A DNA stretch of 64,000 nucleotides from Caprella mutica (Eukaryota; Arthropoda; Malacostraca; Amphipoda; Caprellidae). This document shows, piece after piece, positions 12,343 through 23,650 of this stretch. How positions within the stretch are numbered: position 1 is the first letter of the stretch; every line of letters starts with the position of its first letter. Below the pieces are notes generated by a model. The model was given only the letters and a program-made list of their open reading frames with translations, ran no database searches and had not been told where the DNA came from. The translations under genes were made by a program, and so were the position numbers. Location: assembly GCA_947561585.1 (NCBI GenBank), contig CANNZV010001591.1, forward strand, positions 124,739 to 188,738. The letters are read 5' to 3'.

Positions 12343-13139
12343 AATTGATTAATTTATAGTTCACTATATAACAAACATTTTTTTATTGTAAATCCCAGTA
12401 AAATGTCACGGTTGCACTCTATCACATGACGGTACTCCTTTTTACTCATTTTACCGACAAATAACCTCGTAAATAAAGCTATCCCTAAATGTTCAATGGA
12501 TCCACTCACTCAGTCAATAACAAAAACATATTTACTCACCAGAAACGAAAACAAAATAACCTAACCTGGCTTGATGACACCTATCATACTATCAGTGATA
12601 GTGAGTACCTATCGTACTATCAATATAGGCATTACACGCTTTCATTAATAATTACGAGACATGTCTCCAAATTGTTACATTACGTAGACATAGAAAACGG
12701 GGACCATTCTTTGATGTTAATATCACGGTAACTACAATAATATTATTCAGACGATGATATTAGAACCAATTTGTTCAGAAATTAGTCTTATAGCCGAAAA
12801 CAAAATTCATTCACTACTTTGAACTGTAATCACAGAGTTTTCATTGGCAGCTGATTCTGACTACAAACACTGAAATATACGCTAAGTCGAGCCCTCTTCT
12901 TTCATTATAACTCATAGAAAATGAAATGTTTAAGGGTATACAATTATGTAATAACTCGTATCTCTTATTAGCATTTAAATAAGTGTGAGTCGTGAGTTTG
13001 GTAATAGAAGCGGGGTCTGCCTGTACTAGTGAACTGTCCTGATAATGCTCAAAGGTTGAGTTTGTTGTACCCGGAGTTAACTTTCTAGTCACGAGGGTGT
13101 GCCCCATAGTCCTTAAAGGGAGAGGCCCTGCAGTGAGTC
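12343..13139. other. Unique spacer, nothing recognised
   Basis: AT-rich, no exon with supportable splice sites. Short open frames (for example the 80 codons from 12489) show no family features. Confidence 0.45.
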
Positions 13140-13563
13140 GGGATGGGGAAGATGAGTGGCAATGGGGAAGAAGAGTGGCAATGGAGAAGAAGACTGGCAA
13201 TGGGGAAGATGAGTGGCAATGGGGAAGATGAGTGGCAATGGGGAAGATGAGTGGCAATGGGGAAGATGAGTGGCAATGGGGAAGATGAGTGGCAATGGGG
13301 AAGATGAGTGGCAATGGGGAAGATGAGTGGCAATGGGGAAGAAGAGTGACAATGGGGAAGAAGAGTGGCAATGGGGAAGAAGAGTGGCAATGGGGAAGAA
13401 GAGTGGCAATGGGGAAGAAGAGTGGCAATGGGGAAGAAGAGTGGCAATGGGGAAGAAGAGTGGCAATGGGGAAGAAGAGTGGCAATGGAGATGAAGAGTG
13501 GCAATGGAGATGAAGAGTGGCAATGGGAAAGATGAGTGGCAATGGGAAAGATGAGTGGCAATG
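13140..13563. repeat. 19-bp minisatellite array
   Basis: About 22 copies of GTGGCAATGGGGAAGATGA, grading into the GAAGAAGA variant from about 13337 onward. Because 19 is not a multiple of 3, all frames read through it, which explains the overlapping open frames of 156-270 codons on the minus strand. Confidence 0.95.
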
Positions 13564-13952
13564 ATTAGAGTAATCGAAGCCAATCAAATATTTTTTTCTC
13601 TCACCAATAATGTAGTTGTGTTCTTCACCAGCATTAAATAGGTATGTTAGCAAGGTAAGAGTTCATCCTTCAGACTATCATCACACCAACCGGTCACAAT
13701 GTAGTGTTTATCTTTCCGTGGCTTACCCCGTGTTGTGAACTCTTAGCTGCATTATTTATCTTCTAGATCTGCACACGCATGCAGCGTATGGGGTTAGAAC
13801 TCTGAACCCTGCTCACTAAACCCTACTAAATAAAACTCAGTCACTAAACCCTCACGATCTCGGACTATTCTCTATCCTAAATCGGTTGGTACTTTCGAAA
13901 ATATCTTTTGTTCTTGTTATTACGTATTTACTAAACTAGAATTTGTATTGAG

Positions 13953-14696
13953 AGGTTGGTGACTTGTACCTGGGGTACCTGGGGGTTATTGACTTGTACC
14001 TGGGGTTATTGACTTGAATCTGGGAGTTGGTGACTTGTACCTGGGAGTTGGTGACTTGTACCTGGGGGTTGGTGACTTGTACCTGGGGTACCTGGGGGTT
14101 ATTGACTTGTACCTGGGAGTTGGTGACTTGTACCTGGGGGTTATTGACTTGTACCTGGGAGTTGGTGACTTGTACCTGGTAGTTGGTGACTTGTACCTGG
14201 GAGTTGGTGACTTGTACCTGGGGGTTGGTGACTTGTACCTGGGAGTTGGTGACTTGTACCTGGGAGTTGGTGACTTGTACCTGGGGGTTATTGACTTGTA
14301 CCTGGGAGTTGGTGACTTGTACCTGGGAGTTGGTGACTTGTACCTGGGAGTTGATGACTTGTACCTGGGGGTTGGTGACTTGTACCTGGGGGTTGATGAC
14401 TTGTACCTGGGGGTTGGTGACTTGTACCTGGGGGTTGGTGACTTGTACCTGGGGTACCTGGGGGTTATTGACTTGTACCTGGGGTACCTGGGGGTTATTG
14501 ACTTGTACCTGGGGGTTGGTGACTTGTACCTGGGGGTTGGTGACTTGTACCTGGGGGTTGGTGACTTGTACCTGGGGGTTGGTGACTTGTACCTGGGGGT
14601 TGGTGACTTGTACCTGGGGGTTGGTGACATGTACCTGGGGGTTGGTGACTTCTACCTGGGGGTTGGTGACTTGTACCTGGGGGTTGGTGACTTGGG
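13953..14696. repeat. 21-bp minisatellite array
   Basis: About 34 copies of TTGGTGACTTGTACCTGGGG(G) with ATTGACTTG and GGGTACCTGGGGGT variants. The 21-bp period keeps one 7-codon frame open on each strand (LGVGDLY on +), but the repeat, not selection, explains it. It runs directly into an AATT-core element end at 14697. Confidence 0.95.
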
Positions 14697-14803
14697 TTCT
14701 AGGAATTTTCGCCGTGGGAAAACTCGCCGTCGGAATTTTCGCCGTTAGAAAATTCGCCGTTAGGAAAATTCGCCGACGTGAGGAGTATTCGCCGTGAAGA
14801 AGA
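14697..14803. mobile_element. Single minisatellite-type element end (CGCCG/AATT unit)
   Basis: Six degenerate units of about 15 bp, of the form GAAAATTCGCCGTTAG. It begins TTCTAGGAATTTTCGCCG, which resembles the left end of the foldback element at 52627 (TGTTCTAGGACTTTTGCCCG). No inverted partner was seen nearby, so this may be a solo end. Confidence 0.5.
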
Positions 14804-15330
14804 AATTATAGATTACATAACTATTCAAATACCTATAAGTATTTATAAAAAATATTGATAATTATAAAGTGTAGTAATACCTGGGTGTAGTAATATTAAT
14901 TTTAACGTATTGTAATTCTCTATACCAATACTTAACAATGTACACACAGTATATAGATAATTAGTTAATGTTTATGTTGCCCTTGAAGACACTTTACATA
15001 GTATATAGAAAGAAAAGGAAAATAAATTAAAGTCAAATTACAATAATATTTCAAAATTTAGATATTCTCTATTTTATCTAATACGCAATTGTACTAAATT
15101 TTCTAATAATTTAATTAAACAATGGATATACCATAGTGAATAGATAGAATGACTTTAACTCTCCATCATGTTTTTAATGTTCTAAAGATGTGCTTTACTA
15201 TTCTTTGTTAGGTATTAAATTGCAAGTGTTTATAATAACTATTTGTTAATTGATGGCAGTGTTGAATGTTAAAGAGACAGATTGAGTCACGACTGCAAAT
15301 TAATGACTTGGCTATAGAAGGTATAAGAGT
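14804..15330. other. AT-rich spacer, nothing recognised
   Basis: No gene or repeat end seen. Confidence 0.5.
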
Positions 15331-15525
15331 GTGTCCTAATATAAAGGGTGTCCTGCTGTTTAACGTGTCCTAATCTGAGTTGTGCCCTGCTGTTATACGT
15401 GTCCTAATCTGAAATGTGTCCCAAATCCTAATGTAGGATCGATTCCTAATATAAATTGTGTCCCTGCTGTAGAACGTGTCCCTTCTGTAGAACGTGTCCC
15501 TGCTGTTAAGTGTGTCCTGCAGTAA
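15331..15525. repeat. Degenerate GTGTCC repeat
   Basis: About eight imperfect copies of a GTGTCCTGCTGTTTAAC / GTGTCCTAATCTGA motif. It looks like a decayed minisatellite. Confidence 0.6.
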
Positions 15526-15695
15526 CTGTACATCAAATATGTTCTTTCCCCTTACCTCTTTAAGATAGTACCATCACATGTAAAGTATCCATGAGAAGTA
15601 ACTATACATTATAGTAATGTGGTAAGTGGTCATAATTATCTACTATCACTTACCATCTAAATTACCTTTATAAGTTTATATGCACTAGGTGCCTA

Positions 15696-15890
15696 GGGTA
15701 AGCTCCCAGTTATCGAAAGGTACACATTATCGATACATAACAAAAAATAATAATTTAAGTAAGTATTTTAATTGGTATCCATGTGACCTGAATGTATCAT
15801 GGATACAAATTAAAATTGATTAAATGTTAAATTGTATATTTTTTTATATGATCGAAAACGTTGTACCGTTTGATGACTCGTAGCTATACC
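15696..15890. mobile_element. Family A MITE (full copy)
   Basis: Left arm GGGTAAGCTCCCAGTTATCG; right arm ATATGATCGAAAACGTTGTA then CCGTTTGATGACTCGTAGCT. The centre has an inner palindrome around ATGTGACCTGAATGTATCAT. Confidence 0.75.
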
Positions 15891-15994
15891 ATAGCTAAGT
15901 ATTAATACACAACCTAATGCTATTATGCCATGTGTATTCGGTAGCTAAAGATGGTTGTCACATGACATCACTAGTTGTGTCTTATTATGCAGAC

Positions 15995-16165
15995 ATAAGT
16001 AAGGGAGTGCTACGTAACACTACATAGGGTTAGCACTTTACTGTGTTGCGTTAACACCACATAGGGTTAACACTTAACTGTGCTACTTAACACTACACAG
16101 GGTTAGCACTTCACTGTGCTGCGTTAACACTTCATAGGGTTAGCACTTCACTGTGCGTTACAATT
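15995..16165. repeat. About 37-bp tandem repeat
   Basis: Four imperfect copies containing ACATAGGGTTAGCACTT and ACTGTGCTGCGTTAACAC. Confidence 0.8.
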
Positions 16166-16569
16166 ATAACTGTGTGCTACTTGATAGATTATTTCCTATG
16201 TGAAAAGTTTTTTCACATAGTCACATACATTTAGAATGTATGTATACATACTTTAGTAATGTATGTGAGAGGTCTGTCATCCTAGTCATCAATATCACTG
16301 TTAAATTTGATTTCATTAGTTATATTTTCATCAATATGCATATGTTTTTTCATATAAGCCATTGCTTAGTTAGCAACTAATATACACCTTCATAACATTT
16401 ATGTGTTTTTAAAATGTTTATACATTTTATTAATCTGTGGATTAGAAATTTACGAGTTTTTCCCTCGCTAAAACGATTGCATGAATAATACTTTGATAAA
16501 ACTGAGCAAGCATGAACTTTATTAGCTAATTTATTCATTGGATGCTAATTTGTTCTTTATCTTCTACAG

Positions 16570-16608
16570 GTATGGTACCTACATTGAGTCTATTAAAGGT
16601 CTGCAGTC
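16570..16608 (+). CDS. Candidate 39-nt microexon, gene unknown
   Basis: A possible internal exon. A branch-like TGCTAAT and a pyrimidine-rich stretch lead to TTCTACAG at 16562-16569, then 39 nt, then a strong donor GTGAGT at 16609. The length is a multiple of three. One frame (one base, twelve codons, two bases) reads YGTYIESIKGLQ and looks protein-like; a second frame is open too, the third has a stop. No protein family was recognised and no neighbouring exon was found, so this could be a chance match to splice consensus. Confidence 0.3.
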
Positions 16609-16855
16609 GTGAGTAATGGCTATTGTATATTTAAAATGCTAATTTAACCATCAATTTAAAATAATTAAGAGATTTGTATTTACTTTATTTCATTTAAACT
16701 AATTATTGATATTACCTCAACATACCATAGAACTGTATGTTGATGATATATTCAGACAGTGTGTTGACTGTTCGCTGTGTGTTTTTTTCATATGGTTACT
16801 TCCTGTCCGTTACAATATACCGTATGTATATATTCCTTTGCATTATATTCTACTG

Positions 16856-17647
16856 TACAGATACACATCACACTCTGTACAGACACACATCACACTCTGT
16901 ACAGACACACATCACACTCTGTACAGACACACATCACACTCTGTACATACACACATCACACTCTGTACAGACACACATCACACTCTGTACAGACACACAT
17001 CACACTCTGTACAGACACACATCACACTCTGTACAGACACACATCACACTCTGTACAGACACACATCACACTCTGTACAGACACACATCACACTCTGTAC
17101 AGACACACATCACACTCTGTACATACACACATCACACTCTGTACAGACACACATCACACTCTGTACAGACACACATCACACTCTGTACAGACACACATCA
17201 CACTCTGTACAGACACACATCACACTCTGTACAGACACACATCACACTCTGTACAGACACACATCACACTCTGTACAGACACACATCACACTCTGTACAG
17301 ACACACATCACACTCTGTACAGACACACATCACACTCTGTACAGACACACATCACACTCTGTACATACACACATCACACTCTGTACAGACACACATCACA
17401 CTCTGTACAGACACACATCACACTCTGTACAGACACACATCACACTCTGTACAGACACGCATCACACTCTGTACATACACACATCACACTCTGTACAGAC
17501 ACACATCACACTCTGTACAGACACACATCACACTCTGTACATACACACATCACACTCTGTACAGACACACATCACACTCTGTACAGACACACATCACACT
17601 CTGTACAGACACACATCACACTCTGTACAGACACACATCACACTCTG
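16856..17647. repeat. 22-bp minisatellite array
   Basis: 36 near-perfect copies of ACACATCACACTCTGTACAG. Occasional CATACAC variant units recur at irregular spacing (about 16945, 17125, 17365, 17475, 17540). Open in three frames (318-335 codons) purely because the repeat lacks stops. Confidence 0.96.
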
Positions 17648-17755
17648 CATATCACAAACTGAACCTTCACTCTCATTTGAACAAAGTGTGTGTATTCTCT
17701 TATATGTGCAACATGATAGATATACAGTGCTGGATATAATGTAATCAGAGTCGCT

Positions 17756-17887
17756 GGGGTTAGTTCGAGTTATCGGAGGGTTCCGCATTTTCGATCATAT
17801 AAGAAAAGATGTCAGTAATAATTAGCAATTAACTCGTTATTTCAATTAATAGGTATACTTTTCTTAAATGATCGAAAATGTGGGATA
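17756..17887. mobile_element. Family A MITE (full copy)
   Basis: Left arm GTTCGAGTTATCGGAGGGTT then CCGCATTTTCGATCATATAA; right arm TAAATGATCGAAAATGTGGG. The right terminus is truncated. Confidence 0.75.
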
Positions 17888-17994
17888 TCTATTTAAATTC
17901 GATGAAATTTAAGGATTGTTCTTGGAATGGTTCGTGTCGGTAGTATTTATATGAATTGTGGTGTGTCATTTGGAATGAATGGGGGTGGTGACTG

Positions 17995-18121
17995 AGAGAG
18001 GGAACAGAGTGGACTGAGAGAGGGAATGGAGTGGACAGAGAGAGGGAATGGAGTGGTGAAAGAGTGGACTGAGAGAGGGAATGGAGTGGTGAAAGAGTGG
18101 ACTGAGAGAGGGAATGGAGTG
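17995..18121. repeat. GAGTGGACTGAGAGAGGGAA tandem repeat
   Basis: Five units of GAGTGGACTGAGAGAGGGAA with GTGGTGAAA insertions between some copies. Confidence 0.8.
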
Positions 18122-18304
18122 TGTTTTGAATTATAGCGAAATTTATTGTGAATCTATTCAGGATTCAAGAGTAATGGTGTGGGATTAGTGGAAACCTGAG
18201 GAAATAATAATCATGGTTAGATGTAAAGTTTATGAAGTGATACTGTGTACTCAGAGATGTTAATAGTCATTATTTTTACATTAGTTGGCATATATTATTG
18301 TATC

Positions 18305-18510
18305 CCCTTCCTCCCGAAGAAGGCACAGCCTGAGGCTCTAACAGTCCCTTTTCAGGAGATGTGACAAGTAGCTTATCCTGTACCTGTGCCCGGGGTGATG
18401 TGGTAACGATAACTTAGACTGTACACCGGAACAACCCTACGTCAACATCTACAAGACAAAGCATGACCAGTTAGAGAGGAAGCCTACTCCGTCTTAACGC
18501 TGTAATACCT
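18305..18510. other. GC-richer island, possible decayed retroelement tail
   Basis: About 200 bp of higher GC in AT-rich surroundings. It starts with CGAAGAAGGCACAGCCTGAG, a GAAGGC...GCC mini-hairpin of a type found near the ends of some non-LTR and Penelope-like elements. Two short open segments overlap in different frames, each ending in a stop (one ends LERKPTPS). No full exon with good splice sites can be drawn. Confidence 0.35.
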
Positions 18511-19140
18511 AACGTTTTATAATTCATATTAAATTTTAAAAAGTACAATATATATTCGATAGGAAATATCATCATAACGATAATTACGAAAATTCAATAA
18601 CAATTTATCATAAAATGAAGCGACATTCGTGTTACAGTCTTCATCGAACTTATCTTGCACTTTATCACGAAGGTGTAAGTCTGATATTATTTATATTTTT
18701 GATCAAATCATTTTGTAAATATTTACTAATGAATTGTGTGCACATCTAAGCAGATGTGCATAAATACAACCAACTCTTTTTCTGTGAGTAGTTATGTTCA
18801 TCTGACATCTCTATTCACTAGATCTGTTTATATTTTTTGTCTCGTTTAACTCGTTTAGTTGGTGTGCAGTAACTAACTACTCTAATTTTCCCATGGAATA
18901 ACTTATTCAAAGTACTCTCAAATAGAGTAGTGGTATTTCTTTACATTGTCACTGCATCACTGATAGTAAGATCTGCTTTTTATTGACTCCTTTAGAAGCA
19001 GGACACCCCGGTGTGACGGACTAAACTTTGTTATCATTCTTCAATTAATAAGTAGCTACCTTGCTATATCAAGAATTAACATCATTGCATATCTAATGCC
19101 AATCTACATGCTTTATTAAATTAATGGTAAGGCTTGACTT
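18511..19140. other. AT-rich spacer, nothing recognised
   Basis: No gene or repeat identified. Confidence 0.5.
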
Positions 19141-19149
19141 AATTAACTT

Positions 19150-19367
19150 GATAGTGAATAGTCCAAATTATCGGATGGTTTTACATTATCGAATTTCGAT
19201 CATATCTAAAATTATAATATACTTTAACTCGTTATTTTAATTGATATCTATGATACCTGCGGGTATCATAGATACAAATTAAAATAATGAGTTAAATTAT
19301 ATTTATTCTATGGGTATTTTTTATTAGATCGAAAATGTTGAACCGTCCGATAATTCGTAACTTAGCC
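19150..19367. mobile_element. Family A MITE (long copy with inner palindrome)
   Basis: Outer arms: AAATTATCGGATGGTTTTAC on the left, GAAAATGTTGAACCGTCCGA on the right. The centre is a second palindrome around CTATGATACCTGCGGGTATC, giving a two-level inverted structure. Confidence 0.78.
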
Positions 19368-19739
19368 AAGTGCTCAGTGATTTGTAGTATGCTTATTTTA
19401 AATTTAATTAGTATGTATAAACGTCCGTGCTGCTAACCTCTTTAACCCTTCAGCACTCTGAGGTAAATAATTTAGCCCTTATGCTGTCTGATAATAAGGC
19501 TGAAAATAGTGCAAGAAAGTCTCATCTCGGCTGCTAACGAAATAGCTATCCTCCTCATTTGTTATAATTGGGTAGGCAGTTATTCTCTTTGGTGCAGTGA
19601 AACACCGTGTTTTGCATACTGCTGCGTACTCAACTAAATTACTGGCAGTTTTAAAAAGCTCTAAATTATCCGGTAAAGTACTCCCATGTGACTCAAATTA
19701 CCTGCAGCTCGATATGCACCAGACATTTTTCAGATGCAG

Positions 19740-20160
19740 TCTCGCGCTTTAATGTCTACAGGCACGCCATGGAAACGTGGCATTGGAGTGAAGAACCAGT
19801 CTTGATTTATGGTAGTTATCCCTTAAAATTTATGGCATGCCATAGAAAACGTGGCTTTGTAGAGAAGAAAATGCTTCTAATTTAAGTAAGTTATCCCTTA
19901 AAATTTAGGAAGCGCTATAGAAAACGTGGTATTGGAGAGAAGAATAAATTGTGATTCACGTTCGTTGTCCCTCAAAATATAGGGCACGCCGTAGAAAAAC
20001 GGGGTGTTTCAGAGAATTAAATGTTTCTAATTTAAGTTAGTTATCCCTTAAAATTAAAGGCTCGCTATAGAAAACGTGGTATTAAAGAGGGAACATGTTT
20101 CTAATTCAAATAAGTTATCCCTTAAAAAAATCTAAAACATCAGTAGAAAACGTGTTTTTT
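19740..20160. repeat. Degenerate 80-90 bp tandem repeat
   Basis: Five decayed copies sharing TAGAAAACGTGG(T/C)ATT, AGAGAAGAA and TAGTTATCCCTTAAAATT. A 65-codon open frame from 19688 lies in the first copy and looks incidental. Confidence 0.7.
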
Positions 20161-21085
20161 TAGCCGCTATAAACTGCATGTGGATATTCTAAATATTTGC
20201 AGTCATGATGGAGAATTCGACATGCATTTCGTTATTTTTAGTTCAAAATATAACTGAATACATGCTAGATAGTGGCACTGCGACTGATTAATATACCTTT
20301 TTTACCACACATCTTTCTTTCTGTGCCTGCTATTCACAAGTTTTTAGTCTGACAGAATAGAACTGAGGTGCTAGTCTCACCCACTGCTAGAGGATTGGGA
20401 TAACTGTACTGGACTGCTGATTGACAGTGCGCAGATTGGAATTGTCTGCATGGAGCTATGTTAGGTACAGTGTCACACGACATAGGGTATCTATGTCACA
20501 CGACAAAGTTCTGTTTTAGGGATCTATGGAGGGGGCTTGGCGGCAACCTTGCTTGGTCAGGACAGTGACAAAATATATACTACAAGCTGTTTGAATGAAA
20601 ACAAAACTGGCATGCTAACACCATGGGCAGGCAGAATTTACTTTCCTAATTGATCGTTGATAACCCTATTTCACACACCATAGGGTTCATAACTATGTAT
20701 TTCATACAACTTATATGGTATTAATTTAAGTAATACAAAAAAGGTTACACGGTGTTGTGATATTTACCAGACCTATTTCTTTTTTCAAATTTTATCTGAA
20801 AATTTTTGTAGTGTTCTGAAATTGAATTTCTGTTTCAACACATTTATTCTAAGACTCACCTTACAGATACTTGGTAAAAAATGTTCTTTATGCTAGCACA
20901 TTTCTTTTAACTTTACTCTATAGGTTCAAAAGAGCATTAATTACTGGCATTGACCTGGTGTGTTGTGTTCAATGGACACCGCCAGTCTAATTGAAATGAT
21001 CAAATTATCACTCTGCCTCCTCTCCGCCTTACTTTTTGCTAGTTAGTTCTGAGAAATGCGAACCTTAGCACTCTCACCACCTGGA
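20161..21085. other. Unique spacer, nothing recognised
   Basis: Contains two GTGTCACACGACA boxes near 20470-20510 but no supportable gene. Confidence 0.45.
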
Positions 21086-21090
21086 TATGT

Positions 21091-21240
21091 AGGGTTAAGT
21101 TACCAATTATCAGACACTTCCACATCTTCGATCATACGAGAAAAAAAATTATAATTATTTTATTAGTTACTTTATTGAGTTTATATTTTTCCTTATATGA
21201 TCGAAAATGTGGAACTGTCCGATAACTCGAACTTACCCTA
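21091..21240. mobile_element. Family A MITE (good full copy)
   Basis: Starts AGGGTTAAGTTACCAATTAT and ends CGATAACTCGAACTTACCCT. The arms pair over about 50 bp around an AT-rich centre. Confidence 0.85.
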
Positions 21241-21687
21241 CATTCGGAGATACCATATCGAAATGAATATTCATAGTTCATAATTGTATAATATAATTTT
21301 AACATGTAAATTGTATCTTTTTTAGACATGTCCGACGAAGAGCGTTAATCAGGCGGTGATTTTACTTTATGATAAGTTGCCATTGAATATCCAGTGAAGT
21401 AATTATCATTATATATGCATTTCTACATTGAATTTAGTTACCAATGGAGAGCTGACAAAGTATACATTTTTTTTCTGATAAAATACTCTGAATGACTAGT
21501 AACCCTCTACCTCCTGGTCTATCCTATTTGGCACAATTACTAATTAACTAGCATTGCAAACATTTCCAAACTTACATAACTAGAACATTTCCTTTAGCGA
21601 AAGGAAAAGACTTTCCCGCACTTTCGCTCACAGGTCATTTCGATGTTGTAGATACCACTAATAAAATAATTATATAAAAAATTTTGT

Positions 21688-21734
21688 ATAATGATTGATA
21701 AAGTGGAACTGTTCGATGACTCAGAACTTACCCT
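21688..21734. mobile_element. Family A MITE (right half only)
   Basis: TGATAAAGTGGAACTGTTCG then GATGACTCAGAACTTACCC. No left arm nearby. Confidence 0.6.
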
Positions 21735-22179
21735 ATACCTGTGCTTCATTTTTATCACCTGTTTATGTTTAGTGTGCATAAATAATTACCATAATTGTGA
21801 GTTATGGTTAACTTACGGGTTATGACAACAGTAACAGCTACTGGTTAAACGAAGTCTGAGGAAAACTAATAATAATGTCTTAATTTTAACACAGTCAAAT
21901 GCTATAACTGATCATTATTTATTATTATTTAGTACACTTATATAATAATCATTTTTTATCTTTTCTTATATTTCTTTATTTACCATTTTAAACATGAAGG
22001 TAGGTATATGTTCATGTCTATAACGTACTATATCATTTTTGTGAAGAATGCTGTTATATTTTTCTTTGCGAAATAAGCTTCAATATCCTTTTTCGATTCA
22101 ATTGGTACGAGTTGCTGTCTCTCTAGGGGCTAAATTAATTATTTCTTCCAATATCCTTTGCTGAGACAATAACCCCACT

Positions 22180-22480
22180 GGTGGTGAGTATGCACTGCTT
22201 TACAACGTTCACAATGTACACTGCTACCATAACCTTGTGAACCTTATTTACTGGTTTACAACGTTCACAATATACACTGCTACCATCAAGGCATAATTAT
22301 ATACACTGTCTATAATGGTCTATAAGCCTTGGCTGCCATAGCCTTGTGAGGCTATGTACTGGTTTACAAGATTCACAATGCACACTGCTACCATAGTCTT
22401 GTGAACCCTTAGTACTGGTTTACAAAGCACACTGATACCACAGTCTTGTGAACCCTTAGTACTGGTTTACAAGGTTCACC
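22180..22480. repeat. Degenerate tandem repeat around ACTGGTTTACAA
   Basis: Five imperfect copies of ACTGGTTTACAACGTTCAC followed by ACACTGCTACCATAACCTTG with length changes. Confidence 0.7.
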
Positions 22481-22850
22481 CTTAGCACCACCAGTGATGG
22501 CTAATTGAATATCATCGAGACATCTCGCCACATATCTTCAGTTTTCTTTAGAAAGCTACCGTATTTAGCTGGCTAGCGTAGCCTCTAGCTACACAGGGCA
22601 GTGTTGCCAATCAACCCTCTGGTGCCCAGTGTGCCATAGTGTGCCGTGCATACTGTATGGTGTAACGGTGGTGGTACCGGGCTGCACTCTGTTTTACTCC
22701 AGTTAAATGCCTCTCTCCCTGCTGGTAATTGCTAAGGAAAATTCTTAAGGACTAATTTGACGATACGGAGTAATTCTAAAATGCATCTTTCGATTAAAAT
22801 GTTCTCTTTAACAATTAGCTTCATGGTTATTTTGATTATGATATCCTCTG

Positions 22851-23317
22851 TACTGTACCCAGGGGCGCCTTACGGAAACTCTGTGTTGGGTGCATACCAT
22901 AGAGTAGGGAGGGAGGGTAGTGGCACTGTTGTAATTTGGACTGTGAGTTTGATCTCTTACATTCTACTATTTTTTTAGCGCTACTTGCAGTTTTAGAGGA
23001 TAGCGCTAGGGTTATACTCTTCAACTACGAGGTTTTAGATTTTGTGTTAGGTAGACTCGTAGGCTTCATTTACTATCTCCTCTTCATTTTCCTCTTCTAT
23101 CCGTAAGTGGATGGAAAACAAGCACAAGTGGACACAAGTCCACCGGTGCTTGTGTCTCATTTCGTCACAACCTTGGTATTCACAGAGTAGCTTTTCTCCA
23201 TCCATGAGCTTGCCACAAACTTTGTTCATATTGCCACTTTCCTTTCTGACTGCTTCTTCCTGTCTCTTGTATTTTGACTTTTAAACTATAATCTTTGATT
23301 CCTAATCAGACGTTGAA
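22851..23317 (+). mobile_element. Family B retroposon, near full-length copy
   Basis: Follows the order of the full copy at 47073: CTGTTGTAATTTGGA, GCGCTACTTGCAGTTTTAGA, CTACGAGG, GTTAGGTAGACTCGTAGGCT, CACCGGTGCTTGTGTC, GAGTAGCTTTTCTCCATCCA, and a diverged 3' end CAGACGTTGAATTA. It has a 21-bp in-frame insertion relative to other copies. Confidence 0.75.
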
Positions 23318-23640
23318 TTAATCATTCATTTCCATCACTAATTTCATTTCCAGTAAATCCTTCATGTAATTCTTTTAAAAGTGTAAACTGTAGCTGCATT
23401 TCATTTCCTGCTAGATGCTCCACATAGATTGGCACTAAGTTTACCTTTTTCACTATTTTAGTATTTCCTGCTCTCTTGCCTGATCAGCTTCACCAAGCTA
23501 CTTATTAATAAGCATTTTCTACGCCGGATTAATATCAGCTAATTAGCTGTGCAGCTGATTAGTAGCTACATGCTAATCAGCACTCCTTGTACTATCAGCG
23601 CTAGATGTGTCGTGCTTCATCAGCTGTAAAATGAGAGAAA
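23318..23640. other. Spacer, nothing recognised
   Basis: Unique sequence between a retroposon and a minisatellite; AGCTAATTAGCTG inverted motifs near 23538 only. Confidence 0.45.
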
Positions 23641-23650
23641 AAGAGAGTGA

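Noticed and set aside
13986..14797. Open frames of 204-244 codons in the 21-bp array
   Set aside because: The period is divisible by three, so an open frame is forced on both strands; composition gives no sign of selection.
16706..17744. Three overlapping frames of 318-335 codons
   Set aside because: Equivalent readings of a 22-bp repeat; identical peptides in all three frames show this is repeat structure.
23047..23229. Minus-strand frame GHKHRW...EEENEEVIVNEAYEST shared by six family B copies
   Set aside because: It is antisense to the inferred retroposon transcript, and the shared reading is explained by recent common origin. The upstream frame differs between copies.
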